From Lysobacter prati (GTDB lineage Bacteria; Pseudomonadota; Gammaproteobacteria; Xanthomonadales; Xanthomonadaceae): a stretch of 64,000 nucleotides of DNA. The stretch is taken from assembly GCF_009765215.1 (NCBI RefSeq), contig NZ_VLNV01000003.1:372001-436000 (forward strand), read 5' to 3'. The notes beneath the pieces are model-generated. The model saw only the letters and a program-made list of their open reading frames with translations, did not search any database and had not been told where the DNA came from. Both the position numbers and the translations under genes were made by a program. Positions within the stretch are counted from its first letter, which is position 1; every line of letters begins with the position of its first letter. Below, one piece after another: positions 46,558 through 55,511 of this stretch.

Positions 46558-48066
46558 TCAGGGGCCTTGCGTCTCCAATCCGCGCGCCGCGCGCCGCAAG
46601 CCGATGGCTTCGGTCAGGTGCGCAGTGCCGATGGACACTTCGCCGGCCAGGTCGGCGATTGTTCGTGCCACTCGCACGATCCTGTGCAGCGATCGCGCCG
46701 AGAGTTGCAGGGAATCGACTGCACGCTCCAGCAACGCGTGATCGCCTGCCGAAAGTCGGCATGTCGACGCCGTCTCCGCCTGCTCCAGTTGCGAGTTGGG
46801 CTTGGCGCACCGCGCGAGTTGTCGCTCACGCGCCGCCACTACCCGCGCGCGCACTGATGCGGTGTCCTCGGCCAGCGGCGCATCCGGCCGCAGTTCCGAT
46901 GGCGGCAGGCGCGCCACTTCGACATGCAGGTCGATGCGATCGAGCAGCGGACCGGAGATGCGGGCGCGATAGAGCGCAATCGACTCGCTGCTGCAGCGGC
47001 AACGGCCGCGGGCGTCGCCGGCCCAGCCGCAGGGGTTCATCGCCTCGACCAGCTGGAAACGCGCCGGGAACTCCGCGCTCCGCGCCGCACGCGACACGGT
47101 GACCACGCCCGACTCGAGCGGCTCGCGCAGCACCTCCAGCGCGCGCCGTTCCCACTCGGGCAATTCGTCCAGGAACAGGACGCCGTGGTGGGCCATGGAC
47201 ACTTCGCCCGGACGCGGCTGCGTGCCACCGCCGATCAGGGCGACCGCGCTGGCCGTGTGGTGCGGTGCGCGGAAGGCGCGTTCGCGCCAGCGCGCCGGGT
47301 CGAGTCCGCGCCCGCTGACCGAGGCGATCGCCGCCGCCTCCAGTGCTTCGGCTTCGGACGCCTCCGGCAACAAGCCGGGCAGTCGCGAGGCCAGCAAGGT
47401 CTTTCCACAGCCAGGCGGGCCGATCAGCAGCATGTGGTGGCCGCCTGCGGCGGCGATTTCCAGCGCCCGGCGAGCATGGGCCTGCCCGCGCACGTCGGCC
47501 AGGTCCAGTTGCTCGCCGCGCTCGCTCGGCACGGCGATCGCCAGCGGCAACGTCTTGCGGCCGGTGAGCTGCGCGCAGACTTCCAGCAGCGTGCGCGCGG
47601 TGCGTACTTCAACCTGGCTGGCGAGCGCGGCCTCGGCGCCGTTGCCGGCCGGGACGATCAGACGCCGCCCGGCTTGCGCGGTGGCCAGGGCCGCCGGCAG
47701 GACGCCGTCGATCGCGCGCAACTCGCCGGTCAGGCCGAGCTCGCCGAGGAACTCATGGTCCCTGAGCGATTCGAGCGGAATCTGCCCGCTGGCGGCGAGG
47801 ATTCCCAATGCGATGGCCAGATCGAACCGCCCGCCCTCCTTCGGCAAGTCGGCAGGCGCGAGGTTGACGGTGATGCGGCGGGCCGGGAACTCGAACTGCG
47901 CACACTGGATCGCCGCGCGAACCCGGTCCTTGGCCTCGCGCACCGCCGCTTCGGGCAGGCCGACGATCGACATCGACGGCAGACCACCGGCCAGGTAGAC
48001 CTCGACGCGTACCGCCGGCGCACGAACGCCCGATCGCGCACGGCTGTGCACGAGTGCCAGGTTCAT
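46558..48066 (-). CDS. comM: ComM/YifB-family Mg-chelatase-like AAA+ ATPase
   Basis: A 502-residue helicase that promotes branch migration during natural transformation. It has the ComM N-terminal domain (NLALVHSRARSGVRAPAVRV, ITVNLAPADLPKEGGRFDLA), Walker A (LIGPPGCGKTLLASRLPGLL), Walker B (VLFLDELPEWERRALEVLRE) and the GDARGRCRCS zinc-like stretch. The ATG at 48066 matches the family start; a TTG nine bases upstream is also in frame. Its presence is consistent with transformability, which is only inference. It is convergent with the secreted-protein pair (14 bases). Confidence 0.93.
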   Translation of the reverse strand: MNLALVHSRARSGVRAPAVRVEVYLAGGLPSMSIVGLPEAAVREAKDRVRAAIQCAQFEFPARRITVNLAPADLPKEGGRFDLAIALGILAASGQIPLESLRDHEFLGELGLTGELRAIDGVLPAALATAQAGRRLIVPAGNGAEAALASQVEVRTARTLLEVCAQLTGRKTLPLAIAVPSERGEQLDLADVRGQAHARRALEIAAAGGHHMLLIGPPGCGKTLLASRLPGLLPEASEAEALEAAAIASVSGRGLDPARWRERAFRAPHHTASAVALIGGGTQPRPGEVSMAHHGVLFLDELPEWERRALEVLREPLESGVVTVSRAARSAEFPARFQLVEAMNPCGWAGDARGRCRCSSESIALYRARISGPLLDRIDLHVEVARLPPSELRPDAPLAEDTASVRARVVAARERQLARCAKPNSQLEQAETASTCRLSAGDHALLERAVDSLQLSARSLHRIVRVARTIADLAGEVSIGTAHLTEAIGLRRAARGLETQGP

Positions 48067-48111
48067 CGGGATCAAGCCTCAGTAGGGCGGGGGCCCAGTG
48101 GGGCCGGGAGC

Positions 48112-48375
48112 TCAGTGGCGCGGGGTGGCGCTGCCGCCTTGGGCTTCGAGCTCGGCCACGGTGCGCTGCAGCTCGTCGAGCTTTTCGCGGGTGCGCAGCA
48201 GGACCGCGCGCTGCACTTCGAATTCCTCGCGCGTGACCAGGTCGAGCTTGGCCAGGCCGGACTGCAGCACCGACTTGAAGTTCTGCTGGAGCTCCTCGCG
48301 GCTTTCGCGTAGTCCGGGCGGGACCAGCGTGCTCAGGCGGCGGGCGAGGTCGTCGATGTGGTTGAGGTCGATCAT
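48112..48375 (-). CDS. ubiK: UbiK, accessory factor of ubiquinone synthesis (BMFP)
   Basis: An 87-residue coiled-coil protein of the YqiC/BMFP family that partners UbiJ. The conserved start IDLNHIDDLARRLSTLVPPG and the coiled coil (FEVQRAVLLRTREKLDELQR) fit. The C-terminal tail is short. The ATG at 48375 fixes the start. It lies upstream of comM on the same strand, with 45 bases between them. A long 48378-48565 spacer separates it from the divergent glnK gene; that spacer contains an inverted repeat described separately. Confidence 0.86.
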   Translation of the reverse strand: MIDLNHIDDLARRLSTLVPPGLRESREELQQNFKSVLQSGLAKLDLVTREEFEVQRAVLLRTREKLDELQRTVAELEAQGGSATPRH

Positions 48376-48487
48376 GGGTGATGGGTCCTCCAGCAGTAGT
48401 CGCAGCTTGGGGCGGGGGCCGTGAGGGCGCCGTAGGCGTCTGCTGCAACCTGCTGTCAGGAAATTCCGAGCGGGCGGGCCAATGTAG

Positions 48488-48904
<417 letters not shown>

Positions 48905-49006
48905 CTTCCGCGCGCGCTGGATATCGCGCGCTCCAGATTCCGCTGCAGCCTGCCCGACAGGCCCGTCGCGCCACGGACCGGCGCCGTACCGACAAACGAC
49001 TTGCGA

Positions 49007-50128
49007 ATGAGCCGACTTCCCGGGCTGGACCTGCTGCGTGCGATCGCCGTCATCTGGGTGATGCTGTTCCACTCGTTCCTCGTCGGCGGCCTCGGTCCCG
49101 ATTTCGCCTGGCTGTCGCGCTTCGGCTGGATGGGCGTGGACATTTTCTTCGTCCTCAGTGGCTTCCTGATCGGCCGCCAGGTGATGACGCCGCTGGCCCG
49201 TGGCGAGCCGTTGTCGTTCGCCGGTTTCTACTCGCGTCGTGCCTGGCGCATCCTGCCGGCGTTCGCGGTGGTGTTGGCGATCTACGTGGCGTTCCCCGTA
49301 CTGCACGAGTCCGACGGGATGGCGCCGTGGTGGCAGTTCGCCACCTTCACCATGAACCTGCTGGTCCACTACGACACGCAGGCCGCGTTCTCGCACGCCT
49401 GGTCGCTGTGCGTGGAGGAGCACTTCTACCTGGTCTTCCCGGCCTTGGCGTGGTGGCTGACGCGACGGCCGTCGGCGGCGAAGTTCGTCGGCGTTTGCGT
49501 GCTGGTGCTGCTGGGCGGCATCGCGTTGCGCACCGGCGTATGGCTGCATGATGCGGCCGTCGACCCGGACCGCAACTGGTTCGTCGAGGACATCTACTAC
49601 CCCACCTGGAATCGCCTCGATGGCCTGCTCGCCGGCGTGGTGCTGGCGACGATTTCGGTGTTCCGCCCGGCGTGGTGGGCGCGCCTGTGCGAACGAGGCA
49701 ACGCATTCGCAGTGTTCGGCCTGGCGATGATGGCAGTGGCCTTCTGGCTGTTCCAGAAACGCTCGGGACTGCTGGGCAATTCGATCGGCTGGCCGGTGTT
49801 GTCGGCGGCGATCGCGTGTCTGGTCGTGGCCGGCGCGAGCACGCGCAGCTGGGTCGGACGCTGGCGCGTGCCGGGTGCGGCATGGGTCGCGGCGATCTCG
49901 TACAGCCTGTACCTGAGCCACAAGCTGGTGTTCCGCGCGGTCGACGTGCAGTTCGGTGAATGGCTGCAAGGGCGCGGGCTGATGACGTTCGCCGTCTATG
50001 CACTGGCGACGCTCGCAGGCGGCGCGCTGCTGCACTACGCCGTCGAGCGACCGTTCCTGCAACTGCGCGCGCGGCGGCAATCGGCGCGCCGAAACAACAT
50101 GGAAGCAGGCGAAGCGGTTACCGCTTGA
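49007..50128 (+). CDS. Acyltransferase family 3 membrane protein
   Basis: A 373-residue integral membrane O-acyltransferase of the OafA/YrhL-like family. It starts LPGLDLLRAIAVIWVMLFHS, with the FGWMGVDIFFVLSGFLIGRQ block, the catalytic-region His and SFAGFYSRRAWRILPAFAVV, followed by about nine hydrophobic helices. The ATG at 49007 is chosen over a TTG at 49001. The acceptor (polysaccharide, lipid or other) cannot be predicted. The 102 bases after glnK hold no terminator, so read-through transcription is possible. Confidence 0.88.
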   Translation: MSRLPGLDLLRAIAVIWVMLFHSFLVGGLGPDFAWLSRFGWMGVDIFFVLSGFLIGRQVMTPLARGEPLSFAGFYSRRAWRILPAFAVVLAIYVAFPVLHESDGMAPWWQFATFTMNLLVHYDTQAAFSHAWSLCVEEHFYLVFPALAWWLTRRPSAAKFVGVCVLVLLGGIALRTGVWLHDAAVDPDRNWFVEDIYYPTWNRLDGLLAGVVLATISVFRPAWWARLCERGNAFAVFGLAMMAVAFWLFQKRSGLLGNSIGWPVLSAAIACLVVAGASTRSWVGRWRVPGAAWVAAISYSLYLSHKLVFRAVDVQFGEWLQGRGLMTFAVYALATLAGGALLHYAVERPFLQLRARRQSARRNNMEAGEAVTA

Positions 50129-50136
50129 TCACCAGA

Positions 50137-50164
50137 AAAGCAGAGCCCCGCATGCGCGGGGCTC
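50137..50164 (-). terminator. Intrinsic terminator of speE
   Basis: An AGCCCCGC/GCGGGGCT stem (50144-50151 with 50156-50163) with an ATGC loop has TGCTTTTC following on the minus strand. It serves speE, whose stop is at 50190, and may also end the plus-strand acyltransferase transcript. Confidence 0.7.
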
Positions 50165-50189
50165 CTGGCACACCTTTCAATCGCGCGGC

Positions 50190-51041
50190 TTACTCGCCCA
50201 GTTCAGCGGCCACGAACGGCGGCAGCTTGGCTGCGCCCTGGTGGATGTCGGCGGTGTAGTAACGGGTCTGGAAGCCCTTGGCGCGCGAGTCGGCTTCGCG
50301 GAAATCAAACCCCTTGCCCTTGCGGGCGAGCGTGCAGCTCCACCAGCCGGTCGGGTAGCACGGCTGCGGGAACGGCAAGGTCTGGAAGGTCGTGAAACCG
50401 GCCTTGCCCATCTCCGCGCGCATTTCCTTGATCAGCTCCAGCAGCATCAGCGGCGACTCGGACTGCTGCACCAGGATGCCGTCGTCCTTGAGGGCGCGGA
50501 AGCAGCTTTCGAAGAAGGCCTTGTTGAACAGACCCTCGGCCGGGCCGACCGGGTCGGTCGAGTCGACGATGACGACGTCGAGGCTGTTGGGGGCGGCGTT
50601 CTTCATGTAGGCGATGCCGTCATCGAACATCAGCGTCGCGCGCGAATCGTGGTTGGCATCGCACAGCTCCGGGAACCACTTCTCGGCCATGCGCGTGACC
50701 TGCTCGTCGATGTCGCACTGCACCGCGGTCTCGACGCCTGGGTGTTTGAGCACTTCGCGCAGCGTGCCGCAGTCGCCACCGCCGATGATCACCACGTTCT
50801 TCGGCGCGGCATGGGTGAACAGCGCGGGGTGCGACATCATCTCGTGATAGAAGAAGTTGTCCTTCGTCGTCAGCATCATCGCGCCGTCGATGAGCATCAG
50901 GTTGCCCCAGTCGGTGCTCTCGAAGATCTCGATCTTCTGGAACGGCGACTGCACCTCGTCCAGCTTGCGGGTGATGCGATAGCCGATGGCCGAGCCGGTC
51001 GGTTCGAAGTTTTCGTAATGCCAGGAGGTGTTGTTGCTCAT
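50190..51041 (-). CDS. speE: Spermidine synthase
   Basis: A 283-residue aminopropyltransferase making spermidine from putrescine and decarboxylated SAM. The SAM-binding site IIGGGDCGTLREVLKHPGVE and the catalytic Asp region VVIVDSTDPVGPAEGLF are clear. The N-terminal beta-domain has FESTDWGNLMLIDGAMMLTT. The ATG at 51041 matches the family start; the longer frame includes divergent-promoter sequence. speA is divergent, and both act in polyamine synthesis. Confidence 0.95.
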   Translation of the reverse strand: MSNNTSWHYENFEPTGSAIGYRITRKLDEVQSPFQKIEIFESTDWGNLMLIDGAMMLTTKDNFFYHEMMSHPALFTHAAPKNVVIIGGGDCGTLREVLKHPGVETAVQCDIDEQVTRMAEKWFPELCDANHDSRATLMFDDGIAYMKNAAPNSLDVVIVDSTDPVGPAEGLFNKAFFESCFRALKDDGILVQQSESPLMLLELIKEMRAEMGKAGFTTFQTLPFPQPCYPTGWWSCTLARKGKGFDFREADSRAKGFQTRYYTADIHQGAAKLPPFVAAELGE

Positions 51042-51302
51042 GCCGGTTCGTCCCAGGGGAGGTGGCCGCGGCCGGAGGTGTCCGTCGTCGATGGTGCGAA
51101 CGGACCGGCGCGGGCGGGGAAAGGGGGCGGCATTGTAGCGGACCGGGTGTGACAGGCCCGCCGGCAGGCCGCTCGCGTCGCCGGGCGAGCCGCCGTGGGC
51201 GCCGCAGGAAGCGGTCGCGGGCCCGGCTGCAAACCTGTCAACAGCCGTCGGCGCAGCGGGCTGTAGAATGCGCCTCCCCCCACCTCCGCCGGTAGCACGC
51301 CG

Positions 51303-53201
51303 ATGTCCCACTGGTCGCTCGATCAGGCCCGCAAGACCTACTCGATTCCGCATTGGTCGGAGGGCTACTTCGATGTGAATGCGGCCGGGCAGGTCGTGGT
51401 CCGTCCGCGCGGCGCAGCCGGTCCGGACGTGTCGCTGCCCGAGGTGGTCGACCGCGCCCGCGGCAACGGCGCCAAGTTGCCGCTGCTGGTGCGCTTCCCC
51501 GACATCCTCGGCGACCGCCTCGGCAAGCTGCAGTCGGCCTTCGCCCAGGCCCAGGCCGACTGGGACTACGCCGGCGGCTACACCGCCGTCTACCCGATCA
51601 AGGTCAACCAGCACCAGGGCGTGGCCGGCACGCTGGCCTCGCACCACGGCGACGGCTTCGGCCTGGAGGCCGGCAGCAAGCCCGAGCTGATGGCGGTGCT
51701 GGCGCTGAGCCGTCCCGGTGGCCTCATCGTCTGCAACGGCTACAAGGACCGCGAGTACATCCGCCTGGCCCTGATCGGCCGCAAGCTCGGCCTGGAGACC
51801 TTCATCGTCATCGAGAAGCCGTCCGAGCTGGCGATCGTGATGGAAGAAGCCGCGGCGCTGGGCGTCAAGCCCGGCCTGGGCGTGCGCATGCGCCTAGCCA
51901 GCCTGGGTGCCGGCAAGTGGCAGAACAGCGGTGGCGACAAGGCCAAGTTCGGCCTGTCCCCGCGCCAGGTGCTGGACCTGTGGAAGAACCTGCGCGACAG
52001 CGGCATGACCGACTGCCTGCAGCTGCTGCACTTCCACATGGGTTCGCAGATCTCCAACGTCCGCGACATCGCCAACGGCATGCGCGAGGCGACGCGTTAT
52101 TTCGTCGAGCTGTCGCGCCTGGGCGCGCGCATCGCCTACATGGACGTCGGTGGCGGCCTGGGCATCGACTACGAAGGCACGCGTTCGCGCGGCTACTGCT
52201 CGATCAACTACGGCGTGCACCAGTACGCCAGCAACATCGTCCAGCCGCTGGCCGAAGCCTGCGCCGAGCACGGCCTGGTGCCGCCGCGCATCGTCACCGA
52301 GTGCGGTCGCGCGATGACCGCACACCACGCCGTGCTGGTGGCCAACGTGTCGGAGGTCGAGGAAGCGCCGGAAGGCCGCATCCCCGACGAGCACGACGAC
52401 GAGCCGGCGGTGATCCGCCACCTGCGCGAGATCCATGCCGAACTCGACCAGCGCCCGGCGGTGGAGCTGTTCCACGAGGCCCAGCACCACCACAGCGAAG
52501 GCCTGTCGCTGTACGCGCTCGGCCAGATCGACCTGGTGCATCGCGCCCGCATCGACGACCTGTTCTATGCAATTGCGCATGCGGTGCGCAAGCGCCTGAG
52601 CTTCGACGAAAAGAGCCATCGCGAGCTGCTCGACGAACTCAACGACCGCCTGGTCGACAAGTACTTCGTCAACTTCAGCGTGTTCGAGTCGATCCCGGAC
52701 GTGTGGGCGATCGACCAGGTGTTCCCGATCATGCCGATCGAACGCCTGGACGAGGCGCCGACGCGCCGCGGCATCCTCGCCGACATGACCTGCGACTCCG
52801 ACGGTACGGTCAAGACCTACGTCGAGAACGAGGGCCTGGACACCTCGATGCCGCTGCACGCGCCGCGCCCGGGCGAGAGCTACCGTCTCGCCTTCTTCCT
52901 GGTGGGTGCCTACCAGGAGATCCTCGGCGATATCCACAACCTGTTCGGCGACACCGACGCGATCGAAGTGCGCGTCGACGCAACGTCCGCGCAGGGCTAC
53001 CAGCTGACCCAGCAGCGTCGCGGCGACACCACCGATGTCATGCTCGACTACGTCGGCTACAAGCTGTCGGACCTGCGTGCCGCCTACCAAGCCAAGGTCG
53101 CGGCAGCCGGGTTGCCGGCCGACGAGGCCGCGCGGTTGGATGCGGCCCTGGAAACCGGCCTGACCGGCTACACCTATCTGGATGACACGCCGCTGGCGTG
53201 A
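51303..53201 (+). CDS. speA: Biosynthetic arginine decarboxylase
   Basis: A 632-residue PLP-dependent enzyme converting arginine to agmatine, the entry to putrescine. The PLP Lys is in AVYPIKVNQHQGVAGTL, with LLHFHMGSQISNVRDIANG, YMDVGGGLGIDYEGTRSRG and the later RIVTECGRAMTAHH. Length fits the SpeA group. The 261-base region shared with divergent speE should hold both promoters; I did not identify specific elements. A weak hairpin follows the gene. An agmatine-to-putrescine step is not encoded in the window. Confidence 0.96.
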   Translation: MSHWSLDQARKTYSIPHWSEGYFDVNAAGQVVVRPRGAAGPDVSLPEVVDRARGNGAKLPLLVRFPDILGDRLGKLQSAFAQAQADWDYAGGYTAVYPIKVNQHQGVAGTLASHHGDGFGLEAGSKPELMAVLALSRPGGLIVCNGYKDREYIRLALIGRKLGLETFIVIEKPSELAIVMEEAAALGVKPGLGVRMRLASLGAGKWQNSGGDKAKFGLSPRQVLDLWKNLRDSGMTDCLQLLHFHMGSQISNVRDIANGMREATRYFVELSRLGARIAYMDVGGGLGIDYEGTRSRGYCSINYGVHQYASNIVQPLAEACAEHGLVPPRIVTECGRAMTAHHAVLVANVSEVEEAPEGRIPDEHDDEPAVIRHLREIHAELDQRPAVELFHEAQHHHSEGLSLYALGQIDLVHRARIDDLFYAIAHAVRKRLSFDEKSHRELLDELNDRLVDKYFVNFSVFESIPDVWAIDQVFPIMPIERLDEAPTRRGILADMTCDSDGTVKTYVENEGLDTSMPLHAPRPGESYRLAFFLVGAYQEILGDIHNLFGDTDAIEVRVDATSAQGYQLTQQRRGDTTDVMLDYVGYKLSDLRAAYQAKVAAAGLPADEAARLDAALETGLTGYTYLDDTPLA

Positions 53202-53226
53202 GCGTCGCATCCGGTACGAACACGAG

Positions 53227-53244
53227 TCCGCGCCCTTGCGCGGA
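53227..53244. other. Short hairpin after speA
   Basis: A seven-base stem TCCGCGC/GCGCGGA (53227-53233 with 53238-53244) with a CCTT loop lies 26 bases past the speA stop. A T-run is missing, so terminator function is only possible. Confidence 0.35.
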
Positions 53245-53337
53245 TTGCAGCGGTCCCCGCCCGGCGGTGGATCGCGTTATCAGTCAGGAAGGTGGCAACG
53301 TCCGCTGCCCCCTGCCACCAAGCGGAATGTGAATACG

Positions 53338-54192
53338 ATGAAAGTTGGATTGATCGGCCTGGGTGCGATGGGCGCTCCGATGGCGCGCCACATACACGGC
53401 ACGGGCCTGCTGACCGCGGTGGGCAACCGAACCCAGGCCAAGGCTGACGCCATGGCCGCCGAACTTTCGGTGCGCTCGGCACGGTCGGCGGCGAATTTCG
53501 CCGACTGCGACCTGGTGGTGCTGTGCGTCTCGCTCGATGCCGACGTGCTGGAGAACGTGGCCGCGCTGGCCGAAGTGCTCAAGCCCGGTGCGGTGGTGAT
53601 CGACCATTCGACCGTGGCCGTGGAAACCGCGCGTCGCTGCGCGGCCATGCTCGGTGCGCACAACATCGCCTTCCTCGATGCGCCGGTCTCCGGCGGCGTC
53701 GAAGGTGCGCGCAACGGCAAGCTCTCGGTGATGGTCGGTGGCAATTCCGAAGCGCTCGACAACGTCCGTCCGGTCATCGAGAGCTACGCCGCGCGCGTCA
53801 CCCACATGGGTGCGAGCGGTGCCGGCCAGGCCGCCAAGGCGGTCAACCAGGTACTGGTCGCCGGCATCAACGAAGCCGTCAGCGAAGGCCTGGCGCTGGG
53901 CGAGAAGCTCGGCCTGAATCCGGACAAGCTGCTGCCGACGTTGCTGGCCGGCGCAGCGAGCAACTGGTTCCTGGAAAAGCGCGGCGCGACCATGCTGCGT
54001 GACGAGTTCACGCCGGGCTTCAAGTGCGCGCACATGCTCAAGGACCTTCGCATCGTCCAGTCCATCGCGCGCGACTGTGGCCTGCGCTTGCCGACGGTCG
54101 AACAGGCGCTGGCCGACTACGCCGAACTGATCGAACACGGGCAGGGCGAGGCCGACACGTCGGCGCTCATCACCCTCAAGCGCGGCGCCTGA
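53338..54192 (+). CDS. NAD(P)-dependent 3-hydroxyisobutyrate dehydrogenase-family enzyme
   Basis: A 284-residue beta-hydroxyacid dehydrogenase. It has the Rossmann start KVGLIGLGAMGAPMARHI, the substrate loop FLDAPVSGGVEGARNGKLSV with the conserved SGG, the catalytic Lys helix GAGQAAKAVNQVLVAGINEA, and a C-terminal helix bundle. The ATG at 53338 has a purine-rich upstream stretch (AAGCGGAA). The substrate could be 3-hydroxyisobutyrate, tartronate semialdehyde or succinic semialdehyde. It overlaps the convergent membrane gene by 17 bases. Confidence 0.87.
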   Translation: MKVGLIGLGAMGAPMARHIHGTGLLTAVGNRTQAKADAMAAELSVRSARSAANFADCDLVVLCVSLDADVLENVAALAEVLKPGAVVIDHSTVAVETARRCAAMLGAHNIAFLDAPVSGGVEGARNGKLSVMVGGNSEALDNVRPVIESYAARVTHMGASGAGQAAKAVNQVLVAGINEAVSEGLALGEKLGLNPDKLLPTLLAGAASNWFLEKRGATMLRDEFTPGFKCAHMLKDLRIVQSIARDCGLRLPTVEQALADYAELIEHGQGEADTSALITLKRGA

Positions 54193-54577
54193 CCCGCGCC
54201 AGCCATTGCGGACCGTACTGCGCGCCCAGGTGGGCGCCCAGTACTGCGAAGGTCAGCGACAGCAGTATCGCCGCCGCGTTGGACCGGAGCACCGCCGACA
54301 TCGGCAACGGCGAGGCCGGAAGCGTGGCCAGCACGGCCATGCTCAGGACCCACACCAGTGCCACCAGCGCCGCCGCGATGCGGGCAAATCGCGGTCCGGC
54401 AATCACGCCGCCTGCGGTCATCGCGACCAGTACACTCAGCAGGTCGAGCCAAGGAAGCTTTCCCAGCGGAGTTGCCAGCGCCTGGTTCATGCGCAGGCCG
54501 AGCAGCATCGTGAACCACGCGAACAGCAGCAACATGCCCAACGCCGCGATGCAGCCCCAAAGAATGCGCTTGTCCAT
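54176..54577 (-). CDS. Small membrane protein, four TM segments
   Basis: A 133-residue hydrophobic protein with four predicted helices (RILWGCIAALGMLLLFAWFT, LLSVLVAMTAGGVIAGPRFA, AAALVALVWVLSMAVLATLP, AAAILLSLTFAVLGAHLGAQ) and a basic end (RVRRRA). The layout is that of small TIGR-type integral membrane proteins, but no family is recognised. The ATG at 54577 has GAGGGGA upstream. Its end overlaps the end of the dehydrogenase gene by 17 bases. Confidence 0.7.
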   Translation of the reverse strand: MDKRILWGCIAALGMLLLFAWFTMLLGLRMNQALATPLGKLPWLDLLSVLVAMTAGGVIAGPRFARIAAALVALVWVLSMAVLATLPASPLPMSAVLRSNAAAILLSLTFAVLGAHLGAQYGPQWLARVRRRA

Positions 54578-54689
54578 GCCGTCCCCTCAAAGATCGGCGC
54601 AGTCTAGCCCGCGCCGCAGCGCGGCGCGGTGACCGCGGTCGCAGAGGTCGGACGGGCAGATCGGGCGGTTCGCCCAGGCTGCGAACGCG

Positions 54690-55511
54690 TTACTGGACCT
54701 TGATGGCCATTGCCGGCAGTCCGCCGCTGGCGAGCTTGCGCTTGGCGTCGGCGAGGTCGCTGGCGGTGCCATACGGTCCCATTCGCACGCGGTAGACGGT
54801 CGAGCCCTTGATGCTGGCCGACTCCACGCGTGCGCTCAGTCCGAGCAGGGCGATCTTCGCCTTCATTTCCTCGGCCTGGCCCGAGGCCTGGAATGCGCCG
54901 GCCTGGAGCAGGTAGCGCGTGCCGTCATCCGCAGTAGGCGGTGCAGCCGTGGCGGCTGATGCCGTAGCGGCCGGTGCCGGCTCGGGTTTCGAAGCCGGCG
55001 TAGCGCCCGGTGTCGCCGCGGCAGGGGCGGTCTCGACCGGCTTGGGCAGGGCTGCGGTGGCCAGCGCCTTGTCGGCGGCGGCGTCGGCATCGTCTGGTTT
55101 CTTCGCCTTGTCCCGGGCCGCCTCGCGCTTGGCTTCGGCCTGCTCGCTGGCGGCCAGTTCGGCGTCCGACATCGGCACTTCCTTGCCTGGCAGCAGGGTG
55201 TAGAAGTCGTAGTCGGTGTCCTTCTTGGTCTCGCCATCCTTGCCGCCGCGCTTGGGCTTGGCGGCCGGCTCGCTGCTGTCGCCGTCACTGGCGATGGCCT
55301 CATCGTCGCCGCCGGAGACCGCGGCCGGACGCGCGTCCGGGTTCGGCTGCGGGCGGAAGAAGCCGTCGCCGCCGGACTTGAGGTACTTCGGCGCGACCAT
55401 GATCACCACGACGGCGAGCAGGATGCCCAGCACCATCCACGCCCACCCCGGCAGTCCGCTGTTGTTTCCCTGGTTGCGCTTTGCCTGCGTCTTGCCGCGT
55501 CGTGCTGCCAC
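54690..55511 (-). CDS. SPOR-domain membrane protein (FtsN-like)
   Basis: A 273-residue protein with a basic cytoplasmic start (ARRGKTQAKRNQGNNSG), one membrane helix (AWMVLGILLAVVVIMVAPKY), a long low-complexity Ala/Pro/Lys linker and a C-terminal SPOR domain (RYLLQAGAFQASGQAEEMKA, VYRVRMGPYG). SPOR domains bind denuded peptidoglycan at the septum, so a cell-division role like FtsN is likely. It starts with a GTG directly after the argS stop, showing tight coupling. The argS-SPOR order is common in gammaproteobacteria. The 112 bases between this gene and the neighbouring small membrane gene show nothing. Confidence 0.88.
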   Translation of the reverse strand: MAARRGKTQAKRNQGNNSGLPGWAWMVLGILLAVVVIMVAPKYLKSGGDGFFRPQPNPDARPAAVSGGDDEAIASDGDSSEPAAKPKRGGKDGETKKDTDYDFYTLLPGKEVPMSDAELAASEQAEAKREAARDKAKKPDDADAAADKALATAALPKPVETAPAAATPGATPASKPEPAPAATASAATAAPPTADDGTRYLLQAGAFQASGQAEEMKAKIALLGLSARVESASIKGSTVYRVRMGPYGTASDLADAKRKLASGGLPAMAIKVQ